64,000 nt of DNA from Caballeronia sp. SBC1. GTDB lineage: Bacteria; Pseudomonadota; Gammaproteobacteria; Burkholderiales; Burkholderiaceae. Below the pieces are notes generated by a model. The model was not told the origin of the DNA and ran no database searches. It saw nothing but the letters and a program-made list of their open reading frames with translations. The first letter of the stretch is position 1; each line of letters starts with the position of its first letter. Shown here piece by piece: positions 9,274-18,072 of the stretch. Location: assembly GCF_011493005.1 (NCBI RefSeq), contig NZ_CP049157.1:1-64000 (forward strand), in the 5' to 3' direction. The position numbers were made by a program, and so were the translations under genes.

Positions 9274-9486
9274 TTAGCGGCTACCGCGATAAACCACCGT
9301 ATCGAGGTAATTAAGCTGACCGTCTTTTTCAGCGTGAACGAGCGAACGCTCAACCTGCGTGCGGGTGAGGGTCGAGACCGGCGGCTTCCACGACTGGTCT
9401 TGAGCGGGCTTTGTCGGTGACTGCGCAAACGCCGAAGAACACACTGCGCATGAGAGAAGGCTTGCTGCGAAAAAAAGTTTTTTCAT
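9274..9486 (-). CDS. Small secreted DUF4148 protein
   Basis: This 70-residue protein has a signal peptide MKKLFFAASLLSCAVCSSAFA followed by QSPTKPAQDQ and the DUF4148 core LTRTQVERSLVHAEKDGQLNYLDTVVY. The motif closely parallels the protein at 5503 (Thr-Arg-x-x-Val ... Glu-x-Asp-Gly-Gln-Leu-x-Tyr-Leu). The ATG at 9486 is chosen because it starts the signal peptide and has AGGAGT upstream on the minus strand. It sits 134 bases upstream of the two-component operon, in the same direction. Confidence 0.85.
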   Translation of the reverse strand: MKKLFFAASLLSCAVCSSAFAQSPTKPAQDQSWKPPVSTLTRTQVERSLVHAEKDGQLNYLDTVVYRGSR

Positions 9487-9743
9487 GTCGCTACTCCTGG
9501 TGATCCTGGTGAATTGAGCGTCGCTGTATGCCAATGGCGTTGCGACGGTGTTGATGACAGGGCTCAGACTACGCGGGGACTCTTAACGGTCCGTCATCCC
9601 CTTCATGAAAAGATATTTACTGAAATACGCTTAGGGCAAAGCCTCTAAGAGAACATCGAAATTTTTGTGAACCATTGCTTGGCACGACATGTCGAATTGC
9701 CGCCTTGCCTCATCCAAGGTCGTCCACTCGCAACGTTCAGGAC

Positions 9744-10055
9744 TTAGTTCGAGGAAGGAGTGGCGGGATCACCTGCGACCTGCGCCGGCATGCAGTCGTG
9801 ACGGAACTCCTGATGCAGCTTGGCTTCGGCTGCTTGCAGATCGCTCGGATATTCGTTGTCGTCGGAGGTCGGTTGATACCCGACTGCTTCCAGCTCGCCT
9901 AACTCCTGCATCAGTTGCTTGTGCGTGACGGTGTGCTTGAGGGGCGTGAACGGGTAGTCATGACACTCGGCCTGCGTAAGACTTGGGGCAGCTATGGCCG
10001 ATACGCTGGTAAGGGCGAGTGAAAACGTAATCAATGCCGCGGAAAGGCGTTTCAT
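9744..10055 (-). CDS. Secreted DUF4148-family protein
   Basis: This 103-residue protein starts with a signal peptide (MKRLSAALITFSLALTSVSAIA, then APSLTQAECHDY). The body matches the longer DUF4148 form: THKQLMQELGELEAVGYQP, then YPSDLQAAEAKLHQ and a Cys near the end, giving a possible Cys pair with the N-terminal ECHDY. Start at ATG 10055; upstream AGATATCTTTACGGAGAAC (minus strand) contains a good GGAG. Function unknown. It is the third DUF4148 member within 5 kb. Confidence 0.82.
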   Translation of the reverse strand: MKRLSAALITFSLALTSVSAIAAPSLTQAECHDYPFTPLKHTVTHKQLMQELGELEAVGYQPTSDDNEYPSDLQAAEAKLHQEFRHDCMPAQVAGDPATPSSN

Positions 10056-10788
10056 GGGTGTTCTCCGTAAAGATATCGGGCTTGAGTAGTCGCCTGCGCC
10101 TGGCTGATTTTTATCGAGCGGCGGGTGACAAGATTCAGGATAGCGAACTGATTGCAACGGAAAGTCTGCTGTAACATGAAGAGTAATTTAAGGTTCGTTA
10201 AGATAACCACAGAGGCTCCGATGCAAGGTCGGGCCGAACGTCAGAAGTCTGCTGCCGAAACGCATTGAACGAACTGGCAAGCGCGCACGTTATAGAGCAA
10301 AGGCTCAGACGCACAGGGCTCGCGAATGATGGCGAGGAGTTGACACGCCGCTTGCATAGAGGCTCGTTTCGCTTACAAAACACATTTCATACTTTGTTTC
10401 ACACATCGCGCTGCGCTGCCTGTCAGGTGGCCGTACTCTCTTTGCGTCGCTGATGCGGCCTCTTTCAAGCGTTGCGCAAGAGCTCAATACATCAAATCAA
10501 ATTGTTTGGAAGTTTGCTGTATCGGATTCACGACACGCATCGTTCCCGTCTCTCCTTGCCTGATGCGTCACGCGGTGCGCCGTTGCCTCGCCAGCAAGCC
10601 GCAACGCTCTTCAGCCGCGTCTCTTCCTGTGCCTGAAAGTCTGAATTTCAGTTAGTCGCCCCAGCTATGAATAACGGCTCATTAACCTTCGTGGGCGCTT
10701 TCATGAAGTCTTAACTTCGTCGGCAAGTTCGCGCTGCAAGAACCGACATACACGCGTCTGAATCTATATACATTGGGATTGGAAAATC
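10056..10788. promoter_or_regulatory. 733-base intergenic region upstream of porin
   Basis: I see no supported gene here. Short frames have no signal, Shine-Dalgarno or family resemblance. The region lies between two divergent exported-protein genes and must hold the promoters of both. The long leader before the porin start (10789) leaves room for post-transcriptional control, but I cannot point to a defined element. Confidence 0.35.
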
Positions 10789-11934
10789 ATGAAGAAAACC
10801 TTGCTAGCCGCTGCGATTCCGGCACTTTTCCTTAGCACCGTCGCGCATGCGCAAAGCAGCGTCACGCTCTATGGCCTGATCGACGAAGGGTTTGACTTTA
10901 CGAGTAATGGCCAAGGCCATCGCGGCTACGAAATGGTTAGCGGTGACACCGTGGGAAGCCGCTGGGGCGTGAAAGGAAGTGAGGACCTGGGTAACGGGCT
11001 GAAGGGGATCTTCCTGTTGGAGAACGGCTTCAACACGAACAACGGGCAACTGGGCCAAGGCGGTCTTGAGTTTGGCCGTCAGGCTTACGTTGGCTTATCG
11101 TCAGCTCAATATGGTACGTTCACCATGGGTCGCCAGTACGATCCAACCATCGACATGTGGAGCGGATTCACTGCTGCGGGCAACACTATTGGCGATCTGG
11201 CCGCGCATCCGTTCGACAACGATAACTCGGACTGGGATTATCGCATCCAGAACTCGGTCAAGTACGTGTCGCCGACCTATAGCGGCTTTACTGGCGAAGC
11301 CATGTATGGCTTCAGTAACCAGGCGGGCGGGTTCGCGACGAACCGCATGTACAGTGCCGCGGGTACCTACAAGATGGGCGGCTTCGCAGCGGCTCTTGCG
11401 TACATGAAGACCAATAGTGGCGGAGCCAGTACTTCGGGTGCCGTGTCGAGCGATACAACGGTGTTCACGGCTGACTCGCAGCAGAACATTGACGCTGGCG
11501 TGTCGTACACGTTCTCGAACAAGGCACTGTTGTCGTTCGCGTATTCGCATGTGGATGTCTATAACCCGACCGGCAATGCGTACTTTACGGATCAACCGGT
11601 GGCGGGTACGCAGAACTCGTGGAAGTTCGACAACTTCGAAGTCAATGGCCAGTACTTCTTCAAGCCTGATTTCTGGATGGCGGCTGCCTACACCTATACG
11701 TTCGCTCACATTTCCGCTACGACCGGACGCTCGATGCCCAAGTACAATCAATTCTCCTTGATGCTTGACTATGACCTTAGCAAGAGCACGTCGGTCTATA
11801 TCCAAGGGGCGTATCAACACGTGAATGGCAACACGGGAACGCAGTTCGACAATGCGGATATCCCGGGTTCATCGGGGATTTCTTCAACCGGCAATCAGAT
11901 GATGGCCCGGTTGGCGATGACGCACCGGTTCTGA
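10789..11934 (+). CDS. Gram-negative general porin (Porin_4 type)
   Basis: This 381-residue protein starts with a clear signal peptide (MKKTLLAAAIPALFLSTVAHA), then QSSVTLYGLIDEGFDF. It shares the family motifs GSRWGVKGSEDLGNGLKGIF, GRQAYVGLSS and GRQYDP, and ends in MTHRF with the terminal Phe needed for outer-membrane insertion. It is related to the porin at 3953 but clearly diverged, with long sequence differences in the loop regions, so the two are not a recent duplication. The start has GGATTGGAAAATC upstream. It is probably monocistronic. Confidence 0.95.
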   Translation: MKKTLLAAAIPALFLSTVAHAQSSVTLYGLIDEGFDFTSNGQGHRGYEMVSGDTVGSRWGVKGSEDLGNGLKGIFLLENGFNTNNGQLGQGGLEFGRQAYVGLSSAQYGTFTMGRQYDPTIDMWSGFTAAGNTIGDLAAHPFDNDNSDWDYRIQNSVKYVSPTYSGFTGEAMYGFSNQAGGFATNRMYSAAGTYKMGGFAAALAYMKTNSGGASTSGAVSSDTTVFTADSQQNIDAGVSYTFSNKALLSFAYSHVDVYNPTGNAYFTDQPVAGTQNSWKFDNFEVNGQYFFKPDFWMAAAYTYTFAHISATTGRSMPKYNQFSLMLDYDLSKSTSVYIQGAYQHVNGNTGTQFDNADIPGSSGISSTGNQMMARLAMTHRF

Positions 11935-11973
11935 GGTCGTTCGCATGAGACGGGAGGCCGGTGGCTCTTCCGC

Positions 11974-12012
11974 GTGCAACCCCTTGCGTAAGATTCACGC
12001 AAGGGGTTGCAC
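11974..12012. repeat. Perfect 16-bp inverted repeat (hairpin)
   Basis: GTGCAACCCCTTGCGT (11974-11989) and its exact complement (11997-12012) flank a 7-base loop. It lies 40 bases after the porin stop and at the edge of a decayed gene on the other strand. There is no T tract, so it is either an unusual terminator or a structured site. It overlaps the point where homology in the remnant at 12059-12373 has already ended. Confidence 0.7.
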
Positions 12013-12058
12013 GAATCAGTCTGATCGCCCAGGCCGCGAAGACGAGGCTCTTCAACAC

Positions 12059-12373
12059 AAGGCTCTCCCATAACGTAGTGCCCTCATACTCCGTCCGAAA
12101 TCGTCCACTGCGGCGCATTTCCAGGATCACTGGCTCAGCCAGATCATCGATTCCCTGCGGCAACGTTGCCGGGCAAATATTGAAGCCGTCGGCCGCTCCG
12201 CTCTCGAACGAGTGCCGCAGATCATCCACCACTTCACCCAGCGTACCGGTCAACACACGGCAGCCATTCCCCGCCGCCACGGTCTGATATAGCAGCCGGA
12301 TACTCAGCCTGTCTTTGCGCGCCAGATCCAACAGGTTTTCAGCGATGCTGTGCACCGGGTGGCTGTGGGCGAA
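12059..12373 (-). pseudogene. Remnant of an NtaA/SnaA/DszA-type flavin monooxygenase (C-terminal ~105 residues)
   Basis: The minus-strand frame reads FAHSHPVHSIAENLLDLARK... and then GTLGEVVDDLRHSFESGAADGFNI, with CPATLPQGIDDLAEPVILEM and GRFRTEYEGTTLWESL. These match the conserved C-terminal end of the NtaA/SnaA/DszA branch of luciferase-like FMNH2-dependent monooxygenases (typical G-T-P-x-Q-V-A-D, GAADGFN, FRTEYEG-TLRE-LGL). The frame hits a stop at 12374-12376, so only about a quarter of the usual ~440-residue protein remains. After WESL the sequence runs into unrelated DNA. I infer deletion of the rest of the gene. Confidence 0.75.
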
Positions 12374-12456
12374 TCAACTGAAGAATCACAGGCATTGGTC
12401 GCCGGTCACGGCACGCGTCGTCCGGCCAATCTGGCTAAAAATTTCACCAGATCCTT

Positions 12457-12476
12457 ATTGTTTTCTTGAAAACAAT
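12457..12476. promoter_or_regulatory. Perfect palindrome, putative XRE-regulator operator
   Basis: ATTGTTTTC-TT-GAAAACAAT is a perfect 9-bp inverted repeat with a 2-base centre. It sits 84 bases ahead of the XRE-cupin gene and just upstream of a -35-like box. Its symmetry fits a dimeric HTH regulator, most likely the product of the next gene acting on itself. Confidence 0.6.
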
Positions 12477-12482
12477 CATTTT

Positions 12483-12511
12483 TTGACACAAACTTCATCA
12501 CAGTGTAATTT
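12483..12511 (+). promoter_or_regulatory. Putative sigma-70 promoter for the XRE-cupin gene
   Basis: TTGACA (12483-12488) and TAATTT (12506-12511) are separated by 17 bases and lie 30 bases before the GTG start. The palindrome at 12457 ends 6 bases before the -35 box. Confidence 0.5.
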
Positions 12512-12540
12512 TCGATGCAGTCCCTCTACAAGGCCACACT

Positions 12541-13152
12541 GTGTCCGAAGACTCCTTGCCGTTGACGACCGCCCCTGCGCACGAGCAAGACGTGGTCATC
12601 GGCTCTCGCTTGCGCGCCATGCGCAAGGCGCAGGACCTGCGGCTCAAGCATGTGGCCGAGCAAGCCGGCCTATCTGTCAGCATGCTCAGCCAGATCGAGC
12701 GGGGCATCAGCTCGCCGTCCATTCGCGTGCTTCGCAACATCTGCCATGCATTGGGCGTGGATGGCGCCGCGTTGTTCGACGAGCGTAATGCTGCGGCGCC
12801 GCGGGAAGGTGCAGGCGCGGACTTCGTCGTGCGAATCGCGGATCGCACGCCCGTGAGCGTCGGCGGCGTGACTAAATATCGGGTGACCCCCGCGGGCTGC
12901 TCGGTCATGGAAGGGTTCCTCATGGAGATCAGCGCGGGCGCTGTGTCCGACGCAAACTTCGTCCTCCAGACCGGCGACAAGATTGGGTACGTCGTGCGCG
13001 GCAAGCTGCGTTTGTTCGTCGACGAGCAGGAAATGCTGCTGGAAGCCGGGGATGTATATGGTTTTCCGTCAGGTCACCGGTATAGATGGGAGAACGGCTG
13101 GGAGTCACCCACCACCATTCTCGTCATCAACAGCAATCATTTCTACGTTTAG
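12541..13152 (+). CDS. XRE-family regulator with C-terminal cupin
   Basis: This 203-residue protein has an XRE helix-turn-helix (about 19-73: LRAMRKAQDLRLKHVAEQAGLSVSMLSQIERGISSPSI in parts) and a cupin_2 sensor domain (about 125-200: LQTGDKIGYVVRGKLRLFVDEQEMLLEAGDVYGFP). This architecture is that of PuuR-like regulators, in which the cupin is thought to sense a small metabolite. The start is a GTG with ACAAGG upstream. It is followed by an MHS transporter and an FAD oxidoreductase in the same direction, so it most likely controls uptake and oxidation of an amino acid or amine. Confidence 0.9.
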   Translation: MSEDSLPLTTAPAHEQDVVIGSRLRAMRKAQDLRLKHVAEQAGLSVSMLSQIERGISSPSIRVLRNICHALGVDGAALFDERNAAAPREGAGADFVVRIADRTPVSVGGVTKYRVTPAGCSVMEGFLMEISAGAVSDANFVLQTGDKIGYVVRGKLRLFVDEQEMLLEAGDVYGFPSGHRYRWENGWESPTTILVINSNHFYV

Positions 13153-13248
13153 TTTTTCGCCTGGGCGCGGCCAGTCTTGTGCGCCTATTTAGCTGTACTG
13201 GACACACCGCGCCCTGACAGGCCGGTGCTCACTACACAGGACGCAAAG

Positions 13249-14547
13249 ATGAAACAGGCGATCGGCAGTATCGGCTCGGGCGGCATTCCATCATCCAGGC
13301 AGGCATCCACACACAAGATTCGTGACGTGGTGGCGGCGAACGTGGGCACGTTTTTCGAGTGGTTCGACCTGATCGTCTACGCCATGTTCGCGATCACCAT
13401 CTCGCACCTGTTTTTCCCCACCGGCAATCCGCAGTCGGCCTTGTTATACAGCCTGCTGACCTTCGCGAGTGCCTACGTCATACGGCCCGTTGGCGCGGTC
13501 GTGCTGGGCATCTATGCCGATAAGCGTGGCCGCCGCGCCGCGCTGACCATCGCTGCGTTCCTGATGCTGTGCGGCACCTTCCTGATGGCGGTGATTCCGA
13601 CGTATCGGGTAGTTGGTGCATGGGCGCCCGCCCTGCTCGTGTTCGGACGCCTGCTGCAAGGGTTCTCGGTCGGCGGTGAATTCGGCTGCGCGAACTCTTA
13701 CCTGACCGAGCAAAACCCACGTACAAAAGCGTTCTTTGCCAGCCTGCAGTTCTCGACGTCCGGCCTCGCGGTGCTGACCGCCTCGCTGTTTGCTTACCTG
13801 ATCAATCATTATCTTTCTCAGGAGCAAGTCGATTCGTGGGGATGGCGCACGCCGTTCATCTTCGGCTGCCTGATCGGTCCGGCAGGACTGTATATCCGCA
13901 CCAAGATCAACGAGACGCGCGAGTTCGAGGAGGTCGCGGACAAGCCGCATCGGCCGCTTGCGGAGGTCTTTACCTTTCACAAGCGCTTCCTGCTGATTGG
14001 CGCGGCAGTCGTGGCGGCGGGCAATGTTGCAAGTTTTCTTAACATCTACATGCCGACGTTCGCCATCAATAACCTCGGGATAGCTAAGGATTCAGCATTC
14101 ATTGCATCTATCTTCAGTGGCCTCTTCAGCACCATATTTCCGATCTTCGGCGGACTGGCTGCAGACCGCTTCGGCACCATCAAGGTCATGCGGATAGCGT
14201 TGATCGCGGGCTTGATCATGATCTTCCCCATGTTCTTCGTGCTGACGCACACACCGTCGTTCCAGTCGCTGGTCTTGTTTCAATGCGCGATGTCGCTGAT
14301 GTTTTACAGCTTCTACTACGCGCCGGTCGGCTCGCTGCTGTCGCAGCTCTTTCCAACGTCGTGCCGGACGACCGGCGTGTCGATTGCCTACGTTGCGTCA
14401 CAGACGTTTTTTGGTGGCGTTACGCCACTCGTGGTCGGCTTCCTTGTTGCGCAGACAGGCAGCATCATGTCGCCGGCTTATTACGTGATCGTGATCGGCG
14501 TGGTTGCGCTGGTCGGCTTGTCGGCTAGCCGAAGTCGTGCTCACTGA
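13249..14547 (+). CDS. MFS transporter, metabolite:H+ symporter (MHS) family
   Basis: This 432-residue inner-membrane protein has about 12 hydrophobic segments and the MHS-type N terminus VAANVGTFFEWFDLIVYAMFAI. The loop-2 motif is GIYADKRGRRAAL, and the later motifs are GRLLQGFSVGGEFG and SWGWRTPFIFGCLIGPAGLYIR, as in ProP, KgtP and ShiA. ATG 13249 is preferred over the upstream start at 13177, which adds a hydrophilic tail. It lies between the XRE-cupin regulator and an FAD-dependent oxidoreductase and probably imports that enzyme's substrate by proton symport. The substrate cannot be read from the sequence. Confidence 0.93.
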   Translation: MKQAIGSIGSGGIPSSRQASTHKIRDVVAANVGTFFEWFDLIVYAMFAITISHLFFPTGNPQSALLYSLLTFASAYVIRPVGAVVLGIYADKRGRRAALTIAAFLMLCGTFLMAVIPTYRVVGAWAPALLVFGRLLQGFSVGGEFGCANSYLTEQNPRTKAFFASLQFSTSGLAVLTASLFAYLINHYLSQEQVDSWGWRTPFIFGCLIGPAGLYIRTKINETREFEEVADKPHRPLAEVFTFHKRFLLIGAAVVAAGNVASFLNIYMPTFAINNLGIAKDSAFIASIFSGLFSTIFPIFGGLAADRFGTIKVMRIALIAGLIMIFPMFFVLTHTPSFQSLVLFQCAMSLMFYSFYYAPVGSLLSQLFPTSCRTTGVSIAYVASQTFFGGVTPLVVGFLVAQTGSIMSPAYYVIVIGVVALVGLSASRSRAH

Positions 14548-14579
14548 CATCAACGACCGCCTACCTTCAAGGACATAAC

Positions 14580-15851
14580 ATGCGCTCGACATTGCCTGCG
14601 GAGATCGACGTTGCGATCGTCGGAGGCGGGATTATTGGCATCAGCATTGCACTCGCGCTGGCACGTAAGGGAGTACGTGTTGCGGTATTCGAAAAAGGCA
14701 CGGTCGCGGGTGAACAGTCGTCGCGCAACTGGGGATGGATTCGCACGGTCGGGCGTGATCCAAAGGAGCTGCCGTTATCGGCTATAGCGAACGATATGTG
14801 GGCGGACATCCAGTCGCGCATCAACGTGGGTTACCGGCGCACCGGCCTCGCTTATCTGGCGGAAACGGACAAGGAGATGGCCCGCCATCAGGCGTGGCTC
14901 AACTCGGCCAAAGACACGGGCACAGAAGGAAGCTTGCTGAGACGCGAGGAACTGGCGCGTCTCATTCCGACCTCGAACCGGCCGTGGATCGGCGCTTTGT
15001 ACAGCGCCGGTGACGGCGTTGCGGAACCCACTCTCGCCACTGCTGCAATCGCCAGACTGGCGACCGAAGCCGGTGCGCTAGTGTTCGAACAGTGCGCGGT
15101 TCGCGGACTGGAGACTAGCGCAGGGAGAACGTCGGCGGTCATCACTGAGCTTGGTGTTGTGAAGTGCGGGTCGGTCGTGTTGGCAGGCGGCGCATGGTCG
15201 CGGCTTTTTTGCGGCAACAACGCCGTTGATTTTCCGCAGTTGAAAGTACATGCGTCCGTGCTACGGACCGGGCCGTTGGAAACTGGCCTTGATATGGCGA
15301 TCAACGGGTCGGACTTTACGTGCCGCAAGCGCGCCGACGGGGGCTATACGGTGTCGCAACTCGGCGCGTCAATAGCAGATCTTACGCCCGACAGCATCCG
15401 CTTGTGCCGCCAATTCTTGCCAGCGTGGATGGCAGAGCGCAAGTACCTGAAGCTTCGTGTAGGCAGGCGTTTTGTAGAGGAAATGAAAATCCCGCGCCAC
15501 TTTCGCCTGGACGCGCCCACTCCGTTCGAAGCTTGCCGGACGCTCGATCCGCCACCGACCATGAAGATGGTCGACGGCGCGCTAGGCAAGTTGAAGCATG
15601 CGTTCCCGGCGTTCAAGAATGCGACGGTTGCAAAAGCGTGGGCCGGATTTATCGATGTGACGCCGGACGCGGTGCCGGTCATCTCGGAGGTCGGCAAGAT
15701 TCCAGGGTTCTTTCTCGCAGCGGGATTTTCAGGGCATGGTTTTGGCATTGGCCCGGCTGCCGGCGCGTTGATGGCGGACCTGGTGACCGGAGACACGCCA
15801 GGAGTGGACCCCAAGGCGTTCCGGCTGGACAGGTTCAATTCCTGTGGTTGA
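14580..15851 (+). CDS. FAD-dependent oxidoreductase (DadA/glycine oxidase-like)
   Basis: This 423-residue protein belongs to the DAO superfamily. Its N-terminal dinucleotide-binding motif is VAIVGGGIIGISIALALARKGVRVAVFEKG (in parts), followed by EQSSRNWGWIRT. The C-terminal FAD contact region is GFFLAAGFSGHGFGIGPAAGALMADLV. Such enzymes oxidise D-amino acids, sarcosine or other secondary amines to the imino form. It starts 32 bases after the MHS transporter stop and forms the last gene of the XRE-cupin unit. The conserved R-N-W-G-W-x-R context resembles D-amino-acid dehydrogenase-like proteins; the exact substrate is unknown. Confidence 0.9.
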   Translation: MRSTLPAEIDVAIVGGGIIGISIALALARKGVRVAVFEKGTVAGEQSSRNWGWIRTVGRDPKELPLSAIANDMWADIQSRINVGYRRTGLAYLAETDKEMARHQAWLNSAKDTGTEGSLLRREELARLIPTSNRPWIGALYSAGDGVAEPTLATAAIARLATEAGALVFEQCAVRGLETSAGRTSAVITELGVVKCGSVVLAGGAWSRLFCGNNAVDFPQLKVHASVLRTGPLETGLDMAINGSDFTCRKRADGGYTVSQLGASIADLTPDSIRLCRQFLPAWMAERKYLKLRVGRRFVEEMKIPRHFRLDAPTPFEACRTLDPPPTMKMVDGALGKLKHAFPAFKNATVAKAWAGFIDVTPDAVPVISEVGKIPGFFLAAGFSGHGFGIGPAAGALMADLVTGDTPGVDPKAFRLDRFNSCG

Positions 15852-15880
15852 ACCGCACAAGCGGTCTGCCGGTATCCTGA

Positions 15881-16636
15881 TCAGAACTCCTGCATCGTCG
15901 GACGAAGCACGATCTCGTTGGTATCAACATCGCCCGGTTGCTCGATCGCGAAGGCAATCGCGCGAGCCACCGAATCCGCGGGGATCGCCTGCTGATAAAA
16001 CTGCCCCACCACCTTCGCGCTTTCTTCATGGGAACTGCCGAGCTTCAGTTCGGAGTCGACCGCGCCCGGCAGGATGATCGTCGTGCGGATCGAAGCGCCG
16101 ACTTCGTGGCGCAGCCCCTCGGAGATCGCGCGTACGGCAAACTTGGTGCCGCTATAGACGGTGCCGCCCGGGCTGAAAACCTTGATTCCCGCCACCGAAG
16201 AAATATTGATGAAGTGGCCGCTGTCCTGCTTCTGGAATACCGGTAGCGCGGCGGCGATTCCGTAGAGCACGCCCTTGATGTTGATGTCGATCATGCGTTC
16301 CCATTCGTCGACCTTCAACTCTGACAAGGGCGCGATCGCCATGAACCCCGCGTTATTGATCACTACATCCACGCGTCCGTACACGCTCACTGCATGATCG
16401 ACTAGCGCCTGCACATCTGCGCGGCGGGTGACATCGGCGGCCAATATCTCGACCTTGCCGCCCGCTTCGCGCAACTCAGCGGCAATGCTTTCGAGCCGCT
16501 CCAGACGACGCGCACCCAATACAAGCGATGCCCCTTTCGCCGACAAATGACGTGCCGTGGCTTCACCCAGCCCGCTGCTCGCACCGGTGATGACAACGAC
16601 CTTGCCTTCGATTCCATTGCTGACGCGATTGCTCAT
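15881..16636 (-). CDS. Short-chain dehydrogenase/reductase (classical SDR)
   Basis: This 251-residue NAD(P)-dependent oxidoreductase has the Rossmann motif TGASSGLG (residues 18-25), NNAG (94-97), a catalytic Ser in NISSVAG and the Tyr161-xxx-Lys165 pair in YSGTK. Length and motif order are those of classical SDRs. ATG 16636 is chosen because it directly precedes the first strand; the extension to 16717 reads through the divergent promoter region. It is transcribed divergently from a LysR regulator, which most likely controls it. The substrate is unknown; the closest-looking group is the YdfG/clavulanate-dehydrogenase-like SDRs. Confidence 0.92.
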   Translation of the reverse strand: MSNRVSNGIEGKVVVITGASSGLGEATARHLSAKGASLVLGARRLERLESIAAELREAGGKVEILAADVTRRADVQALVDHAVSVYGRVDVVINNAGFMAIAPLSELKVDEWERMIDINIKGVLYGIAAALPVFQKQDSGHFINISSVAGIKVFSPGGTVYSGTKFAVRAISEGLRHEVGASIRTTIILPGAVDSELKLGSSHEESAKVVGQFYQQAIPADSVARAIAFAIEQPGDVDTNEIVLRPTMQEF

Positions 16637-16715
16637 TGTTGACAGGCTCCTGTGTTCCTGAGAGGGCGAATGCCCCCGCGACAGAAGCAGTATGAGAATC
16701 ACAAGCCGACCATTC

Positions 16716-16755
16716 AATGGAAATGATACGATTTCATAATTCCATTTTCTGGAAT
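16716..16755. promoter_or_regulatory. Overlapping inverted repeats in SDR/LysR divergent promoter
   Basis: ATGGAA (16717-16722) and TTCCAT (16740-16745) flank an inner imperfect repeat GAAATGATACGATTTC. A second pair TTCCA/TGGAA (16740-16754) shares the right arm. The spacing suits LysR-type tetramer binding between the two divergent genes, about 20 bases ahead of the LysR start. Confidence 0.55.
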
Positions 16756-16773
16756 CTAAACCGAGACCCCGTC

Positions 16774-17697
16774 ATGCAGAATCGCCTTGAAATGTTGCGC
16801 ATCTATTGCGCGGCCGTTGAAGCACAGAGCTTTAAGGAAGCCGCCACCCGGCTGGGCACCTCGCCTCAGGCAGTCACGCGTGCCGTTCAGGAGGCCGAAG
16901 CATTGGTGGGCGAAATTCTGTTCCATCGGAACACCCGGCGCGTGCGCGCCACACAAGCAGGAGAAGCGTTTGCGCAGCGCTCGCGCGAACTCGTGCGACA
17001 GATGGATGATCTCTTGAGACCGAAGGATAGCGAGATCGATGCCGAGATCGCCGGTCTGGTCCGATTGACCACACCCAAGTCCATCGGCGAACGTTTTCTC
17101 ATGCCCGCGCTGGTGCGTCTCGCCGAGAAGCATCCCCGGATCACGCTCGACCTGCGTTTATCCGATGCGATCAGCGACCCTATTGCGGAGCAGATCGATA
17201 TTGGCGTGCGCATCGGCTTCATGCGGGACAGTCGCTTCGTGGTGCGCCCCGCATCGCACGTGGGCTTCTCCGTCATTGCCAGTCCAAAGCTTCTCACACG
17301 CGTGGGCCGTCCCGCGAATCTGGCTGAGCTTGCGCTGCAGCCGTCCACAGGATTCATCGACAGGAACACCGGGCGAGTGTGGCCCTGGCAGTTTTCCAAC
17401 GGGCAACAAATGACGCCGACGAACCTTGCGTTCCAGACCGACGATGGAGAGTGCGAGTGCCGCGCCGTTGTTGCGGGACTGGGGTTTGGGCAGATCGTGA
17501 GCTATCTCGCACTGCCCTTGCTGCGCGCGGGCAAGGTGATAAGCGTGCTAGATGACATTGCGCCGGAACCGTGGCCCGTCTACGTCTATAGGCCGCAGCG
17601 AGGACCGGTGCCCGCACGCATACGGCTTGTGTTCGACGCCGTGCTGGCAGCGCTGGAGAAATCAGAGCTGCAGCATGGGCCTTATGTGTCGGGATGA
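16774..17697 (+). CDS. LysR-family transcriptional regulator
   Basis: This 307-residue LTTR has an N-terminal winged HTH (MLRIYCAAVEAQSFKEAATRLGTSPQAVTRAVQEAE in parts, then GEILFHRNTRRVRATQAGEAF) and a C-terminal effector-binding domain from about residue 90. ATG 16774 aligns with the family start; the frame runs on upstream to 16717 across the operator. The SPQAVTRAVQ segment with VRLTTPKSIGERFLMPAL resembles the PA2877/AaeR-like branch. It is divergent from the SDR gene at 16636, which I take as its target. Confidence 0.92.
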   Translation: MQNRLEMLRIYCAAVEAQSFKEAATRLGTSPQAVTRAVQEAEALVGEILFHRNTRRVRATQAGEAFAQRSRELVRQMDDLLRPKDSEIDAEIAGLVRLTTPKSIGERFLMPALVRLAEKHPRITLDLRLSDAISDPIAEQIDIGVRIGFMRDSRFVVRPASHVGFSVIASPKLLTRVGRPANLAELALQPSTGFIDRNTGRVWPWQFSNGQQMTPTNLAFQTDDGECECRAVVAGLGFGQIVSYLALPLLRAGKVISVLDDIAPEPWPVYVYRPQRGPVPARIRLVFDAVLAALEKSELQHGPYVSG

Positions 17698-17709
17698 CTT
17701 CACGCGCAT

Positions 17710-17740
17710 AAAAAAAAGGCGTCGTGCGAACACGACGCCT
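17710..17740 (-). terminator. Rho-independent terminator
   Basis: AGGCGTCGTG-CGAA-CACGACGCCT (17717-17740) is a perfect 10-bp stem with a CGAA loop. The T tract appears on the minus strand (A run at 17709-17717), so it terminates the small gene at 17863-18072 and may also stop the LysR transcript from the other side. Confidence 0.85.
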
Positions 17741-17862
17741 GAAATTCTAGCTCCGAGGGGAGGGCTAGAACTGAGAGCCAGCTTACATCTCAACCTCCCC
17801 GGCGCATGGGCCGCTGAAGGCTCTAAAAATTGCCGCATACGCTGTTTGCAGCGGCGTGATTG

Positions 17863-18072
17863 TCAATGCATCACACCGAAAAATGCATGGACGGCATCGT
17901 CTGGCGTCAGGCCGACGTCGAAGTAACCTTGAAGACGGTCCGCAGTCGTATCGTCAAGAACGAACGGTGGGTCGATGAACCGCGCGGCGACCGCCTGGTC
18001 GTACCAGACGCTGATCCAGCCGCTAAGCTCACACACGTCTTCCTGTTGTTGAGGCCCGGATTTGTTATCCAT
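17863..18072 (-). CDS. Small hypothetical protein (69 aa)
   Basis: A short acidic protein: MDNKSGPQQQEDVCELSGWI..., then FIDPPFVLDDTTADRLQGYFDVGLTPDDAVHAFFGVMH. ATG 18072 has GGAG seven bases upstream on the minus strand, and a strong terminator follows about 120 bases downstream. These support a real gene. No membrane segment or signal peptide. The ending GYFDxGLTPxDAVxxFF suggests a helical DNA- or protein-binding fold, but I do not recognise a family. Confidence 0.6.
   Translation of the reverse strand: MDNKSGPQQQEDVCELSGWISVWYDQAVAARFIDPPFVLDDTTADRLQGYFDVGLTPDDAVHAFFGVMH

Noticed and set aside
3953..11934. The two porins as a recent duplication
   Set aside because: They share only family motifs; loops and lengths differ widely, and they are in opposite orientation 6 kb apart.
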